Shown here one piece after another: positions 22,797 to 36,299 of a DNA stretch of 64,000 nucleotides (positions within the stretch are counted from its first letter, which is position 1; every line of letters starts with the position of its first letter). Under the pieces are notes generated by a model. That model saw nothing but the letters and a program-made list of their open reading frames with translations, had not been told where the DNA came from and did not search any database. Origin of the DNA: Mariannaea sp. PMI_226 (lineage: Eukaryota > Ascomycota > Sordariomycetes > Hypocreales > Nectriaceae); NCBI GenBank assembly GCA_024336345.1, contig JANFOG010000009.1, forward strand, positions 434,001 through 498,000. The letters run 5' to 3'. A program made the position numbers and the translations under genes.

Positions 22797-25700
22797 GGTC
22801 TCTCTGGCATTTGCTGTCGTTTCATTACTCGACGGGTTCTTGTAACTTTTTGTTCCTTTCTTCTTCTTGTCCTTTGTGTTAGCGTCTATCAGCGTTGAAT
22901 TTTGTTTTTGGGAGCAGTGCCGGACTGCAAAGGGTAGCTACCATTGTTGTTATTCTGCTGTGTTTACGAAACCCTAGGATAATCCCTTGAGAGCGATTTG
23001 GCTTCGAGCATGATTGATACCCTCTAGAAGTTGCTCATAATTCCACGTCAGACTTCTGTTGCCTGGCATTATTCAAGGTGTACTCATGTAATTAATTACC
23101 ATAGTAGTTCTCCCGTCCTCACCTTGTCAGGGGTAAACGATTCACGGTAGATAGTGATTACAAAATACAAAAAAGGAACATTTCACTAGACAGCTGGACC
23201 ATTTCTGGTATATAATTATTTACACATAGATGCCACAATTAATGGTCTTGAGGGTCGGCCGGGTTTATCGACAAGAGTTCTCTCTGGCGTGTACGTACAA
23301 AGTAATCTCCTCTGGTCATCTGTGTCTCGTTCCGATACTTGTGCCTCATTTAAAACCACAACTCGTATAATACCGATCAATGTCAGCTTCCTGCCTGCAG
23401 TCATCATCCCCTAGGAGATGCCGAAGCTAGGGACGGGCGCTTGGCCGGGATGGCCCGAACATTTCGGCACTTTGGGCCACCCTCATCAAGGCCGGACCGC
23501 CAGGCCCTACTTGGTCATAAGATGACGACAAGGTTGGTATGGTAGTCCTACTACTATGTAATTACGAATTGATTCAAACATGGACACTTTCCTAGGTAGG
23601 TATGTATAGCATTCATAGGATGCACCTCAAAAACAGCCACATTTATTCTTCCCACAATGCCCTCTATCGTCCCTAGCAATTAGTGCTGCAATCCCAACTG
23701 AAGGGCCAGTCCAGAGGTATCAAATAACTTAAAATAAGGAGTGGAGTGCAGAGAACACGAAGCACGAATAAACTTCCCCACCAAGTTGATAATTGAGTAG
23801 AATTGTCTAGTCCAACATACCTGTGTATCAATCATTACACAAATACTCCCCCACACCTACCCTCCACTCGTCATCCATTCGCACAAGCTCAGAGGATGTG
23901 CGCTATGCTATGGTACCTTTCCAATATCATGATCTCATCCCGATATAAGGAACTTCCGCCTACCTTGTTTTCTCTCGACACCTTGTCTGCAAACGGATCT
24001 CTAGATAAGTCCTTTCGGAGCTCCATTTCCTGAGTTTTAGTAATATCATGTCATATCCCTAAAAGGTGTTAAGAGAAAATAAATGGATTGCGTGAACTGG
24101 AAAAAAAAAAAAAACTAATAAAGTTGACTCCTTCATCAATGATGCCGGGATGGTTGGTTACTGTACATGTATGTTGCTTTTGTTTGATGCATACCAAATC
24201 ACGCAGACACCAATACAGTGGCTGCTATGCACGGCCAACGCATTCCAGAGTGAGGCACGCACAGCGCATGCGTTTTGGCGCATGTAGGAATCCGTATTTG
24301 ACCACGGAGGCATTTGAAGGGGGAGCAACCAGTGATAAGAAGCCAGTTCGAATCAGAGCAAACAGGGCACATTATTTTGGCACACTTGGCACACTTGTCC
24401 AAAGCAACGGACAGGTCGCACTAGCTACCGGCCCCCCGGCTGCCGCTTCTGGTGGTCTGCCCACGCGACTCATTACCCGTGCAAACATCCTGCAATTATG
24501 TAGGGGATAGATAGCAAGATAGCAATGCCGATCCAGCAAGCAATTCCGTCGAACGGGATTAAGTTGCATGCCTAGATTCCTTGACTGGCAGCTAGTAAAC
24601 GTTCCCCTATTCGTACGGAGTACTTGTGAGGGATTCTTAATTTCAAGCAGATTCGGGTACCTAACGGAACATGATGCTGAATCCCCCCTTCACCTTTACC
24701 TGTCGCGTGCTCGCCTACAGATCCTCAATGTTTCGGCTGATGGATGGCGCGGTTGGCGGGTTTGTCTTCCGATTTGTCTTCCTTGTGGTCAGTACTTTAT
24801 TGGTATTGAGATACCTTACACTACCCTCCTTGGCAAACACACAGTACGGAGTATGCGTAGCCCTGTGGCCCTGGAGTACTTGCTACTCAGCAGAATCTGT
24901 GTGACACTACAGGTACCCGCACTCACTGAGAAATGTTTCCCCTCATTTCTTTTTTGGGACCATTTTTCACTCGTGCTGTACGCCGATGAAATCATCGATG
25001 CTGACGATCACAGCCGGGCCAGGACGAAAGTCCAAATCATGTCCCCTTTCTAGTGTTTAGTGAAATTTTTTAAATCTTTTTTTGTCAGCTTACCTGTTCT
25101 AAGTTCCTCAAGATGAGCACCAGGCCTATCCTGACTTGTCCCTAGGCGGTGCGCGAAGTGGGATTCCTGTTATGAATGGCGATCTCAGACAGGATCTTCA
25201 ATTCCACGCAACAGACTAGGCACAACATGCGGTGCATGCAGGTACTCCCTTCTCTGCAGCAACTGTAATAGAAGTCTTGGCTGGGGCCGTTCATCGGGTT
25301 AATCCAGTTTCAGGAATCATCTGTCTCCGGCTCTTCAGACAGACAAAGAAAGAGTCTTGAGACAACGCCGCCATGGAATAAAACGTAACCTGTGTCACCT
25401 TGTATGGAGACTGGAGGCTCGCAAAAATAGAAGCTCGCGACCCTCAGCCAATACCGATGCTTTGTCCTCCCTTCCACTGCTGCACAGCTTACCAATAACT
25501 GTGCTGTGGTGCATTTATTGACCCCTATGCAGATCGTGCGCAACGAGGGAGGGCCTCTGGGCCTTTCGGGGACCCTAAGGGCTCCCCCGCCTCACCCTGG
25601 TCATCATCTTCGGTTCTCGGAATCAAGCGATGCTCCCAGAAATGAATACGAATGATGTGTGGCAAGATGTATTGAAACGCCACTTGGATACTTTGTCCGT

Positions 25701-26167
25701 CCTTGACTTTGGCTAGCCGACCAACTCTAAGGCACCTAAGGTAAAGGTAATGTAGCTAAGGTATGCACATACTGTGCTCTAGTGCACAATCTTTCGACAC
25801 TCTCCCGTCATAGGTCGTTTCGTAGTCTGAAGAGGTGGGCGTGGAGCGTGGGTTCTTTGTTCTCGATCTGTTTCGAGACATGCAGCTTATATTTTCCCTT
25901 TTCTTTTCGTTCTTATTTCTCGGCATGTCTCCCTCCCTCATGTCACTGATGGCCAAAAGGGAGAAGACCAACCAACTTTGTCCACGAAGGAATGATTCAC
26001 TTCCATCTTGCTAGACCTGCACACGTGAATTGATCCTCCCTTTTTGCTTGGTCTTTCCTTCGTTTTGCGTCCTCCTTCACTGCTTTTCCCCCGCCACATC
26101 TCACGATCCCCTTGTTTTCCCTTTTCTTTTCCTTTTCCTTTTCTTTGTGGGGGCGGCGGCTGTAAAT
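22797..26167. other. Large intergenic region (3.4 kb), no gene seen
   Basis: No open frame looks coding. A 14-base A run lies at 24101-24114. The end of the region is a pyrimidine-rich leader (about 26100-26150, CTTTTCTTTTCCTTTTCC-type), common just upstream of fungal start codons, and belongs to the next gene. Confidence 0.35.
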
Positions 26168-29059
26168 ATGTTCCTGGCCATTAATCCTTTATGTTTCTCC
26201 ATAATATTCTTTTCTCTCTTTCTCACAAAGCTCGTACATCTATACGTCTATGCTGATGCCATCTCACCATTTGCCTTGGCCGTCTATTCGCCTTCGCTCT
26301 TCTTATCCGATGCTGTCGTCATCTGCTTGTCGCGCTTGGTGCTACGGCGTGAGAGGGGGCTCGTGGCAATACCCATCGGCGTGTTCGGTTGTTTCTTCTC
26401 GTAAGTTATGACAGGATCACAGCTGGGCTGATATCATGGCCGTACTAAACCACTCTCTACTACAGGTCTATTCTTTTGGCTGGTGCATCGTCACAGCTTG
26501 GTTTCTTCTTCAAGACCGGAAACGAAGTAGAATGGCAAGATACAATAGGTTTTGCAAAGGACGGAGAGGGCAGGAAAGTCCTGCTTAGCGGCAGCGGGTC
26601 TGTCATACTGTCCGGCTTGATGATACTGACACCTGCGTATCTTGCCAAGTCCTGGCTCTACAGAGTCGTGGGAGAATTTCTTGTTGGCATCGGAGCTCCT
26701 CTTGTCTTCCGTACGGTTTTCTTCTCTTGCCTAATTATCCATTCGTGCCCGTGCTAATAGTCCCACAGTCTGGAGATCTATGCTCCGTCTTAGACATTCC
26801 AAAGGGCGAAACCTATCCCATTACTACGCCCAAATTGCAAACACTAACCCAGAGTTTGCCGGCGATTCAGAAAGCGAGATTTATTCTGATGACGAAGACG
26901 ACACCGAGCGGGCTATGGCCCTGGTTTATGGCAAAGGGTGGACAGAACCTGCTGGGCGTACTGCTCAATGTTTCCATGAAACATCGTATTTGGCCTGTTT
27001 CACAACAGCAATATTTTTCTTGAGTATGACCATGATTTTTCGTCCGCAACAACCTTACGATATAATGGCCACCACACTACCTTCTGGTATGCTAGAAATG
27101 TTCAAATCGGCACCCGACATGTGTGCCGAGCAAATCCAGCTCGACAGGAACAGTTTCCCTTTCCCTGATCTTGTCGACGCGTCAAAATGGGAGACGCCAA
27201 CTGGTTATTCTAAGGGTTGGGCTCCAGGATCCCACAACAAATATGTACGGAAATATCGGCAAAACGTCCCCGACTGGCTCCCCCATCCGCCTCCTTTGGG
27301 GTTCTCCAAATGGTATCCAGACAACCATGCCGATGAGTCTCCAAATGGCAGTAGTTTCGGACAAGATGTTATGAAACAGAATCGCACCCAGCAAGCGTCT
27401 CTCTGTGGCTTGGAAGGAAAGGACGCCTTTTATAACCCTGTTAATGACCCGCTCAAGATTACGAATCTAGACTCTGACATTATTGGCAATGTGCGAGACG
27501 CGCTCAGCAACGGCTCAGTCAAGATTAAGCATGTCGCCCTCATCATGATGGAGAGTCTTCGGGAGGAGCTCTTCCCTCTTCAGATGGGTTCCGATATGCA
27601 CAAAATTATCATGTCTTCTCACGGTCAAGGCAAGGAGGATGAAGTTAATACCCTGCTGGCAGACATGACGCCGAATTTTGAGAAGCTTACTGGCATCCCT
27701 GGGAACTGGAAGAAAACGGATGGATCTGAGATTGAGCGATCAGCATCTGAGCTGAAAGACAAAACGTTACCTGGGTTTGGTGGGATCAATGTCGTTGGTG
27801 GACTAACACCAAGCTCTGTTTCGACAAAGAGTCTAGCCGCACTCCATTGCGGCCTATGGCCTATGGCCGTCGATATGTTCGAAGAGGCTGACTTACAGCC
27901 ATATCAACCTTGCATTCCCCAGATTCTTGAATTATTCAACCAAATGAAGGACGATCAGAATGCCACTGAAGACTTTGCCGAGCAGCAATGGTATCCGGCG
28001 TTCTTCCAATCTGTCACCGATCAATATGACCGGCAAAGCAAATTCGATCGAAAGATTGGCTTCCAGCACGTAGTTACAAAGAAGAGACTTGAAATAGATG
28101 ATGAGGATGACGAATTACAAAAAATCAGCTACTTTGGGTACGCAGAGTCTGCGCTCAAGCCGCATATTGAGAAGTATATCAGGAACGCCCAAAAAAGAGG
28201 TCGAAGAATGTTCCTCTCTCATTTCACCAGCACAACACATCATCCCTGGACGACTCCGCCGGACTTTAACACCTCCAAGTACATGAATACCGATGGTGGA
28301 ATGAGCGGACACTCAAACTTGAACAACTATCTCAACACCATACGCTGGACCGATGCTTGGCTAGGACAACTTATGAACATATTTGAGGACCATGGCATTG
28401 CGAATGAAACATTGGTTGTTTTTGTTGGAGACCATGGCCAAGCATTCAAAGAAGATAATTTCAGAACAGGCACATATGAGAACGGACACATTAGCAACTT
28501 CCGTGTGCCAATTCTTCTCAGGCATCCTCACATCCCTCGCATTCAGTATGAAGCTAACGCTACGTCTCTGTCTATCCTTCCCACGATTCTCGATTTATTA
28601 ATCCACTCCGGGTCACTCAACGCCAAAGACACAGTCGCGGCATCCGATCTCATTCAAGACTACGAAGGGCAGTCACTAATCCGCCCATACAAAACCTCGT
28701 ATCACGGCCGACGAGCTTGGAATTTTGGAATTATCAATGCGGGCGGACGCGCGTTATCTGTGACATCTGCAGATGCTCCATGGCGCCTGGTACTACCATT
28801 AGACAACAAGTCACAATACGTATTCACCAATCTGGAGAGAGATCCATTAGAGATCGCGCGTTTTTCAGAGTGGTCGATGCCAGCCCTGCAAGTTGCCATC
28901 AGGGACGAATTTGGTGACGATTCATCGCGTTGGGCTGCAGAAGCCCTGGCTGTTGCGCGATGGTGGGCTTTGGAGCGAAAGAGGCTTTGGGGCTACAGCC
29001 TTGGAGATGGTCGGGCCGACGAGTCCGAAGAAGGCTCCAGGGATTTGGGAAAGCCCTAA
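26168..29059 (+). CDS. Polytopic membrane sulfatase-fold enzyme
   Basis: Three exons (26168-26400, 26466-26710, 26769-29059) give 922 residues. The ATG at 26168 (MFLAINPLCFSIIFF) is the first in frame and starts directly in a membrane helix; four to five helices fill the first ~170 residues and one more follows near 250. The rest is an alkaline-phosphatase/sulfatase-superfamily catalytic domain of the LTA-synthase/phosphoglycerol-transferase kind: VALIMMESLREE near 420 (metal-binding acidic pair), a nucleophile region TPSSVSTKS near 510, SHFTSTTHHPW near 660 and the metal motif VFVGDHGQ near 720 with GHISNFRVPILLRHP. Such enzymes transfer phospho-substituents onto lipids or glycans on the outer face of a membrane. 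The fungal substrate is unknown; true sulfatase activity is less likely given the membrane domain. Confidence 0.82.
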
Positions 29060-29979
29060 CATACTGGAAGAACTTCTAGAGGCAAGGGAAATATAAGAAC
29101 AATTCTAAACAGAGTTGTCTGTGAGCCGCCGAGTTGCATGTTTCATCATGCACCTTCAGCTGCATCTTATTTCTATGAATTGCGAGGCAACTTCACACAA
29201 CAGCTGACGCTTACTGAGCAGCATCTGAGGCTCTTGATTTTCAGTGGTTGTTTGAGGCGTTGTATCAAAGGCAGTGCTCATTCCTTCCACTCTCTCAACT
29301 CCAACGCCAGAGGCTCGACTCATAAATTACTGACGTGGGTTTGCTTGGCACGGGAACTACAGCAAAGCTGCGTCCTGGTGGAAAATCCACAGGCGAATAT
29401 CTTCGCAAAAAAGCCTCTGCTTTGTTCGAAACGATGGCGGCATGTGTCACCTGTGAGGGCCGGAGCAATGGCTGTCCAAGGGCTAATCAAGCCATACGTC
29501 AGCCACTATGACTTCATGATACACTGTAGCCACGAGCGGGTTACGTGTCGATTAATCTGGAGTCGAATATTTACTAGGCGTTCATTTGAATTTGAAAGCG
29601 TCCTTCACTGGTTGTCTATAGGAGCTCAAATGCGTGACAGCACATGAGTTAGCAGACAGACATACAAACTTGGATCAAACCAATGTGAATGACATTCCAC
29701 GTACATGCACGGAATGCATTAAAATAGAATAAGACACAATAAAATGACTTAGATTTATGATATTACCAAATACTTATCCGACTATTATTCATCCCTATGT
29801 GGTGTAGGAGTATGTTCGGCGATCGTCGATGTTTCAAACGGTGGCGAAGAGGTCATCGACGAGAGCAAAATTTCACACAAATCGCACCAGCATTGAGATG
29901 TCAGCAGCCGCCCGCGACCGCGCACACATAAGCTGCGTAGACCATCTGCCTCCCGCACAGGACATGTTGATACAAAGAG
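29060..29979. other. Intergenic, no gene seen
   Basis: Between two convergent genes. One open frame of 169 codons (29138-29647, plus) has random-looking composition and no start context; it was not called. Confidence 0.3.
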
Positions 29980-31774
29980 TCACACAAACTCAGCTAAACT
30001 AGGGCCAATAGTTTTAATGAGTTGGATCACCTCTGCAATCCACGCTGCTTCTCGATCTCTGGCCACTCCCGACCTAGATAGACACGCACCAACTACCAAC
30101 AGGGGAGGCAAAATGGTACCAGGTCCAAGACTTCGCAACTTTTCGTCCAGGAAATACTCTACCGATTGGCATATGGAGCGAGCTGGCGCCTGTAGCCAAT
30201 CTTCTTGGTGACCTAACGGGGCCAAAGGCGGATTTGGCGAAGACCTCTGTATGTTCCCGCTCTCATTTGGGACACGACCTGTCTCAGGTGGTTCCAATGT
30301 AATTTGTTCTTCTTCACTATTGTGCACTGTTTCACTCTCAATAATGGATAACCTCCGGTGCAAAAAGCAAATATGCGTGTGCAGCAGAACTCGGACAGTC
30401 CAGTACAAGATCATGGTTTCACCCACGGTGTATGTTGGAAAGTGCAATGATACGGGGAATAGTTTCCCCAGCTCTGTAGAGTCAGTTACACTGTCCCTTG
30501 TTGACAGCTTCGGCCAGTATAAATAGCCAGCATTGGCAGCTTGATAACTAGAAAACCAATCGTCAAGCTCTTTGTCAAGTGCAAAGCACTGCTGTAAGAC
30601 ATCTAGGCCACTGCCAAAAACGTCTTGTGAGCATGGTAGAGAGAAAGATCTGTCCATTTTTGCGATGACATCTGGAACCTGCAAGAAGAGATCTAGAAGA
30701 AGGTCATTAGAGTTTTTCGGCTTCCCAGCCCATGGCTTTTCTATCCAATCGGGCTGGGCTAGGAACGTCGCTCTGCGTTGTCTCAAACCTTGGAAGGCCT
30801 ATTATGAGTTGGCATCTGTTCGGGCGAAAACTGGATTCTGAAAACTGTTTGAACTTACAGCATGCATTCTCAGCATCTGAAAGACACCATGTGACAGCCC
30901 TTCAACGTGCTGTTCGGCTCCTCGGAGTTGCAAAAGTAGCATGGCTCCGTGATAGTGGCTCATATATCCGTCCGTCGTCCGCCCTGGGCACTTGTCAAAT
31001 TCGTACATGCCAAGTACCATACAAGCAGCAATTGTTTGCATGTCACATTGTGACACGGGATTATCGATGGCGCGTTGGAGCTCGCGCAGGCCTCGTGTAT
31101 ACAAGGGTAAACTTTGATGGACTAGAGCCACGTTCTCACCCTGTTGACCAAGTCTTGCCGTGGTGAGAGCCAGGAGAGCATGTTCAAGAGCCGGGGACAG
31201 TGAAGCAGCGCTAGCCAGGCTGAAAAGCCAGTTGCGATGGCTGCCCGGTTGTGTTGGGTTGATGATTGTTGGTGGACATTGTTCATGGAGAAACAGAGCT
31301 AGAAATTGATCTCTGAAGCTATTACGAGATGATATAGACACAGGGAAGCATGGCCGTGAATGCAATTTTTGGCGTCGAGGTGCAACCTCTTCAGTTGATA
31401 TAGGAGCTTGGGAGCGAGCTTTCGGTGCCCGGTCTCTTCTCCAGCGCGCCAATAATACAGGAGCAGACCCATCGTCCTGGAAAGGTTGTAATGTATGTTT
31501 CATAGATTCAGTGTGCGATGTAGTCGCATACTGAGACAGGATGAATGCATGACTTTTCTGATAGCCTGCGCAGGAGCGGCCCGACTTGGCACACTTCAGG
31601 CACGTGGGTTTTTCACCACCGCACTACAAGTTAATGTTAGTTAGTCCCGTAATCAGGATACATATGAGTAAATGACAAAGGCATGAGTATCAAGGAAGTT
31701 GTGAGGTAACCGACCCTGATTTTCCTCTGCTTGCATGTATGACAAGCCTTTGATCGCCCAGCAACACCCACCAT
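29980..31774 (-). CDS. Zn2Cys6 transcription factor (Fungal_trans_2-like)
   Basis: Three exons, complement of 31715-31774, 30859-31623 and 29980-30798, give 547 residues. A 20-codon first exon carries the first two zinc ligands; a 91-bp intron then falls immediately before the third. Cys11, Cys14, Cys21, Cys28, Cys31 and Cys38 give C-X2-C-X6-C-X6-C-X2-C-X6-C. The remaining protein matches the DUF3468/Fungal_trans_2 class: HALLALTTARLGQQ near residue 165, a MQTIAACMVLGMYEF helix near 205, and a C-terminal GACLSRSGVARDREAAW segment near 515. Members activate or repress local metabolic genes. It is divergent from the membrane protein at 32400 (625 bp apart), a plausible target. An upstream ATG at 31785 is out of frame. 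Confidence 0.85.
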
Positions 31775-32399
31775 GGTGGCGACATGAGTCCGTTCGCTTG
31801 CGCCCTAGTAGACTCTGCAGGGAGACCCAGCTACCTCATGAACCTTGCGATAGTGGAAAGGGAATGGGATGGTGAATCCGCGATACTATGCAGTCGAGGG
31901 TGAGGTTGAATGTGAGTTCGTCATCTTTGAAACCAGGTCACTCGCAGATATGGGGGCATATTTACTGAGGCGGTGCATCAATCTCGATGCTCAATGTTTT
32001 AGCCGGAGAGCTAAGCCTAACCTGGCGTCATTGTGCGAGACTCGCACCAGATGCGGCTGGAGAAAAGCTGCCTTGGTGCCGATATCCGAGCAAAAGGTAC
32101 CAGGGGCGCCGCAGTACGAAAAACGAATAAACCCCGAAAAATCACTAAATAAGAGATGTTCTCTCCTTTTGGCGCCATTCCCCGAATCTAGAGAATGAGC
32201 GGGAGATGAATGGGCTGTGTTGGAAGCTGTTTGTGCGACGGCTGTGATCTGGCTGGACCTGGACTTGCATAAGTAGAACCAATCTACCTCTTTCAACATT
32301 CATTCTACTCACTGCGAATTTCATATTTCACACACGCTTATTGTATTCTCTTTCCTTTTTTTGAGGTAGATTCCAACTCATCTAGAACTCATCGCCTCT
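31775..32399. promoter_or_regulatory. Divergent promoter region
   Basis: 625 bp between the Zn2Cys6 gene and the membrane-protein gene. A CT-rich stretch with TTTCCTTTTTTTGAGG lies just before the right-hand ATG. No operator could be fixed by eye. Confidence 0.35.
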
Positions 32400-33358
32400 A
32401 TGATGTTGAACCCACACACGTCTGTTGCAATCGCGCAAGTGGTCTTTTACCTTCCCATCTTCCCGATCGCCATCTTTATTCTTGTTCGGAACTGGAAATA
32501 TGGCCACCGCCGTGCATGGTACCCTCTTGCCACTTTTTCTCTTTGTGGGTGCCCTCTTCATGTACTCTTGTTGTGGGATTTGAAGCTGACCTGAGATCTG
32601 TAAACAAAAAGTACGATTTGTGGGTGGTATCTTGACCATTGTTCACGAGTCAAGTCCCGGAAATGTCGGCCTCATGATTGCTACCATCGTCTTACTCAAT
32701 GTTGGCATGATTCCTCTATTGATCTCTGTATTTGGGATTGTCGGCTTAATGTAAGAGTCCTTGACGTCTCTCACAATGCATATCGGGATATGGATTAACC
32801 TTCTATCCAGCTTGAAGTCCAGCATCGACAAGAATCAACGCGCTCAACGCATCCTAAAAATGATCCGGATCACATTTCTTCTCTCAGTAGTCATGCTAGT
32901 AACTAGCGGGAGTCTGAGTGCTCCTCCCCCGCTTCTGGAAACATCAAGGGCGCTTGCAAAAGCCAGCTATGCTTTATTTGCTGTTATTCTCGCGCTCCTC
33001 ACGATAGAGTTGATACATCTCTATACGCAGAAACATCGGATCGCATCTACAAGATTTATTGTAAGTAAACGTATATCTGCATCGAATCCTGACTTGACTA
33101 ACGGATGCCGGGCAGTACGTTCAACTCACTCTTGCCAGCCTGCCTACGCTTGCCGTGCGGGTTGCCTATGGACTACTCTGCGAATTTACGGTCGAGAATC
33201 CGACGACGATATGGAACCCACTATTTGGATCGGTTGTCGCATTTGCTTTGATGTGTTTGTTTGCTGAGTATATTACACTTCTCATTTGCCTTTACCTTGG
33301 AATTCGTTATATGGGAGATAAGATGAGTTTGCCTTCTTCGGAATCTGTCGAACTATGA
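32400..33358 (+). CDS. Seven-helix fungal membrane protein (DUF7702-like)
   Basis: Four exons (32400-32544, 32612-32750, 32811-33060, 33116-33358) join to 258 residues. Introns of 67, 60 and 55 bp use GTGGGT, GTAAGA and GTAAGT donors. The chain is almost entirely helices: AIAQVVFYLPIFPIAIF near residue 10, RFVGGILTIVHESS near 50, VGLMIATIVLLNVG near 67, a charged loop (LKSSIDKNQRAQRILKMI), then three to four further helices ending IRYMGDKM. Very short loops and the YLP.FPIA first helix resemble the fungal DUF7702/RTA1-like integral membrane proteins, whose role is unknown. It starts with two adjacent ATGs. Placed head-to-head with a Zn2Cys6 gene. Confidence 0.75.
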
Positions 33359-36229
33359 ACAGATAATTGGACTTCAGATGAAATGAGCTTCAGCTTTATA
33401 GGTTCTCTTATAGATATATATGCCTCAATGTTGTATTTTTTGACACAGCGATGATTTGTATTTCATTGCCATTCGAGAAGCGAGGGAGAGCAATACATGT
33501 TTCTAGGAGTTGGTAGAATAAGAGAGATAGATCAACTTATAACTAAATGCTTCTAGTAGTTATTATTAGAATTAATTCTCTTCATCTAAAATGGAGTGTC
33601 GCCGAAATTTTCACACGGAATCCATTAGCTTCCAAAGGATGAGGATATTGAAGGCCAATATGCCTATGTGCTATGCAAGAGAGACCAGCTTGTTCATTTT
33701 ATTTATTCTTGGTTGTACCAGGCAAAGACTGACTTTACCATCATATCACATTATCATGTGGGCATTTGCAGATATATTCTGCATCTGGGAAAGTATGCAA
33801 AAGATATATCGGAACATCAGTGCTGCACCCGAATTCTATGGACTGGTCATCTGGAGTATAGGGTAATCCACCGCGAAAGACAGATCAGGCTCGCAGGTGT
33901 GATTTGTGTAGCCGTTCGAGGACGGAATGCATAATAGCAAGAATTATTTCCTCGCAATTATGATATTACGAAGGAGTGAAAAAGCTATAATGTCTAACAA
34001 ATATGAGAGTGTACAGGAATCTCAGCTAAGATTCCTTTCGGCTGGATAATGTTGGTGGCAAAGTTCGAGACAAACGTTTCCCGTATTCTACGAATTTTCA
34101 GGCAAATTTCGCGACAAGACAGCTGGGGTTGCAACAAATCGTTACGCAACCGGCAGTGAAAAAAGAAACACTGCGGCATATTAGACCCCCAACGGCAAGT
34201 GTGTCGCCCAAATTGGATACGACCTGTAGGGAAAATGATTGATCGGCGACTACTCCAGAGAGGAGGCTAGTCGTTGACTGAACCCACGGTTCAGACCCAG
34301 ATCGTGCAGGGGTTATCAAATAGTTTCTACATATCAGTGGTACAACTTATCCCTGAGCGTAGATCTCATTGGCATACGTTGGAACCTTCTTATGTAGAAC
34401 TGGTCTAATGGGTAAATTGAGAATTCTGTTTTGTTCCTGAGGGGTATTTAGGACATACCTCCGATTTTCTTGTATTGGAGACAGAAGATGTTGCATCACA
34501 GATTTATCGAGGCCGTAATGCTTTGTTGATCACAAACAACACTTATCCACGCTCATTATACTTGGAAAGCATGTATGAAGGCAAATTACTGATCAACAGG
34601 CCAGAATATTGTGATGAGGTACCCCTCTTGAACAGTCAGACAACCTTGAGACCTATGACATGTGATTCCGTCTGGACAGTGACTTGGCATATTGACATAG
34701 ATTGGAGGAAAAAAACGAATTGTAGTCATGAACGTGCGCACTTCTGGGCAAAACATCGCTAGAAATGCCGCCAAGGCCTCTGGTGATTTCTCCGTGGGTG
34801 GCAAAATAGTTGGAGCTCGCGCAAGCATGATGAGGCCATGCCCTTGCGGGCATCTCGGCAAAAAGAGCTGAAAATGCTCGGAGTTCCTTGGAGCGCCTCT
34901 AACAAGGCACGCAAGGATGATGCCCCCACTGCTTTGTCAACAACCCATCCGACTACCCACATGACCCTCTCTGCCAAGCGGACGATTTTCGCTGTGGAAG
35001 GGATACAGTACGATGGATACAGTGGTTAAGTAAGGTAAATCTCTCGGCCATGCTCCAGAAGGAACGACATGAGCACGCTCGGCAGATTCGCCCAGCTGTA
35101 TTTGCAGCTGTGGACAAGTGCCTCAGGCTTCTGGCGTGGGAGTCTCTGCATTTATTGTATGAGAACTGGCCCTAAATGTTCTCTCAGGTCTGGCAACGCA
35201 TCATCCTAGGTGCCAAAGGCTATATAATAGGACCCGCCCGCATCCATCGAATCAGAAGGTGTCGTTGGTTGCAGGAGCTGGGGTTCTCCAGTGGAGAAAG
35301 TGAGGTAATTTGGTTAAAAAATAAAAAAACCCAATGCACCAGCCATCTTCGTGGGGGGGGGAGTGATTGATATGTGGTCCCATGGTTCGTTTGGTTTACA
35401 GTCAGTGACTGCTTGAGGAACTACTCCGTTGCGAAGTCGGCGCTTGCAGGACGACGTGGGTGGTGGAGGGGAAGCGAGGAGAAGCTGATCTTGACGAGAC
35501 CAACTGCTGGGCCATGTTTGCAGGTCAGGCGCAGTACTGTGTGATGAAAACTCTGGTCGGTAAGTGGGAGGTTCCAAGACATAATGCCATGCCACCCATT
35601 CCAGGCGGTTCCGGCAGAACGTTCCTTTTCCGTACAGTTACGGTACTGTATTGTGCAAAACCGATGTGGGCGCACGCATCGTGGACCTGAGCAAATCCTT
35701 CCCCCCACATGAACCATCACCAACGGCGTGTGCCTCAGTTCACCTCCACTAACTCGATGTGGGATCTGGCCCAGTCTCGAACCACTCAGCGTCACTTCGG
35801 CTGCCAGGTGTTGCGTAAGACCTGCAAACAGACTTAAACTAACAGGCGAGGCGTGGGTGGGCTCGGGCCGGTTGCCTTGTTGGATATCATATCAATCGAA
35901 TCAGATTAGATTAGATGTTGGGTTGAGGATGCCAAGAAAAGCCTTTTCCCACGCCCCTGGCCACGTCCTTTGCTGGCTCTGACTGGGTTGATGGGGCTGG
36001 CTCTCAGGGATCGCTTCGGTTCATAACCAAATCTCTTTTTCTATTGGCCCTTTGATTTCTTGGCTTCTTCATCGTCACATGAGGCCGACCGGTTCCGCTC
36101 CGATTCTCTCCCCTCGCGACCCTCCCCCCCTGTTTCTCGCTCTCCGTCGCTTCGCTTGCTCTGACCTGTACCGATGTCCATGGCATACTTGGGCGCCACC
36201 CTCGGAGCAAAATGCAAAACGATCTAATC

Positions 36230-36238
36230 TTATCTGAT
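36230..36238 (-). promoter_or_regulatory. Extended GATA (SreA/Fep1-type) motif, distal
   Basis: The minus strand reads ATCAGATAA, a perfect match to the fungal iron-repressor consensus ATCWGATAA, 364 bp upstream of the siderophore transporter ATG. Confidence 0.65.
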
Positions 36239-36299
36239 GCGTCTTTTTCAGCGTAAGGCCAAAGACCCACGCTTGGGCTACTAGTTTCGAGTGCGTGAC

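Noticed and set aside
24335..24375. Sequence resembling a tRNA B box (AGTTCGAATCAGAGC)
   Set aside because: No A box at the right distance and no cloverleaf stems could be drawn.
24568..25053. Plus-strand open frame (161 codons) in the 3.4-kb gap
   Set aside because: No domain, irregular composition, no matching exons around it.
29138..29647. Plus-strand open frame (169 codons) downstream of the sulfatase-fold gene
   Set aside because: Composition typical of chance translation; no family features.
33590..33940. Overlapping open frames of about 90 codons
   Set aside because: Read for transposase or retroelement motifs, none found; left as unexplained AT-rich DNA.
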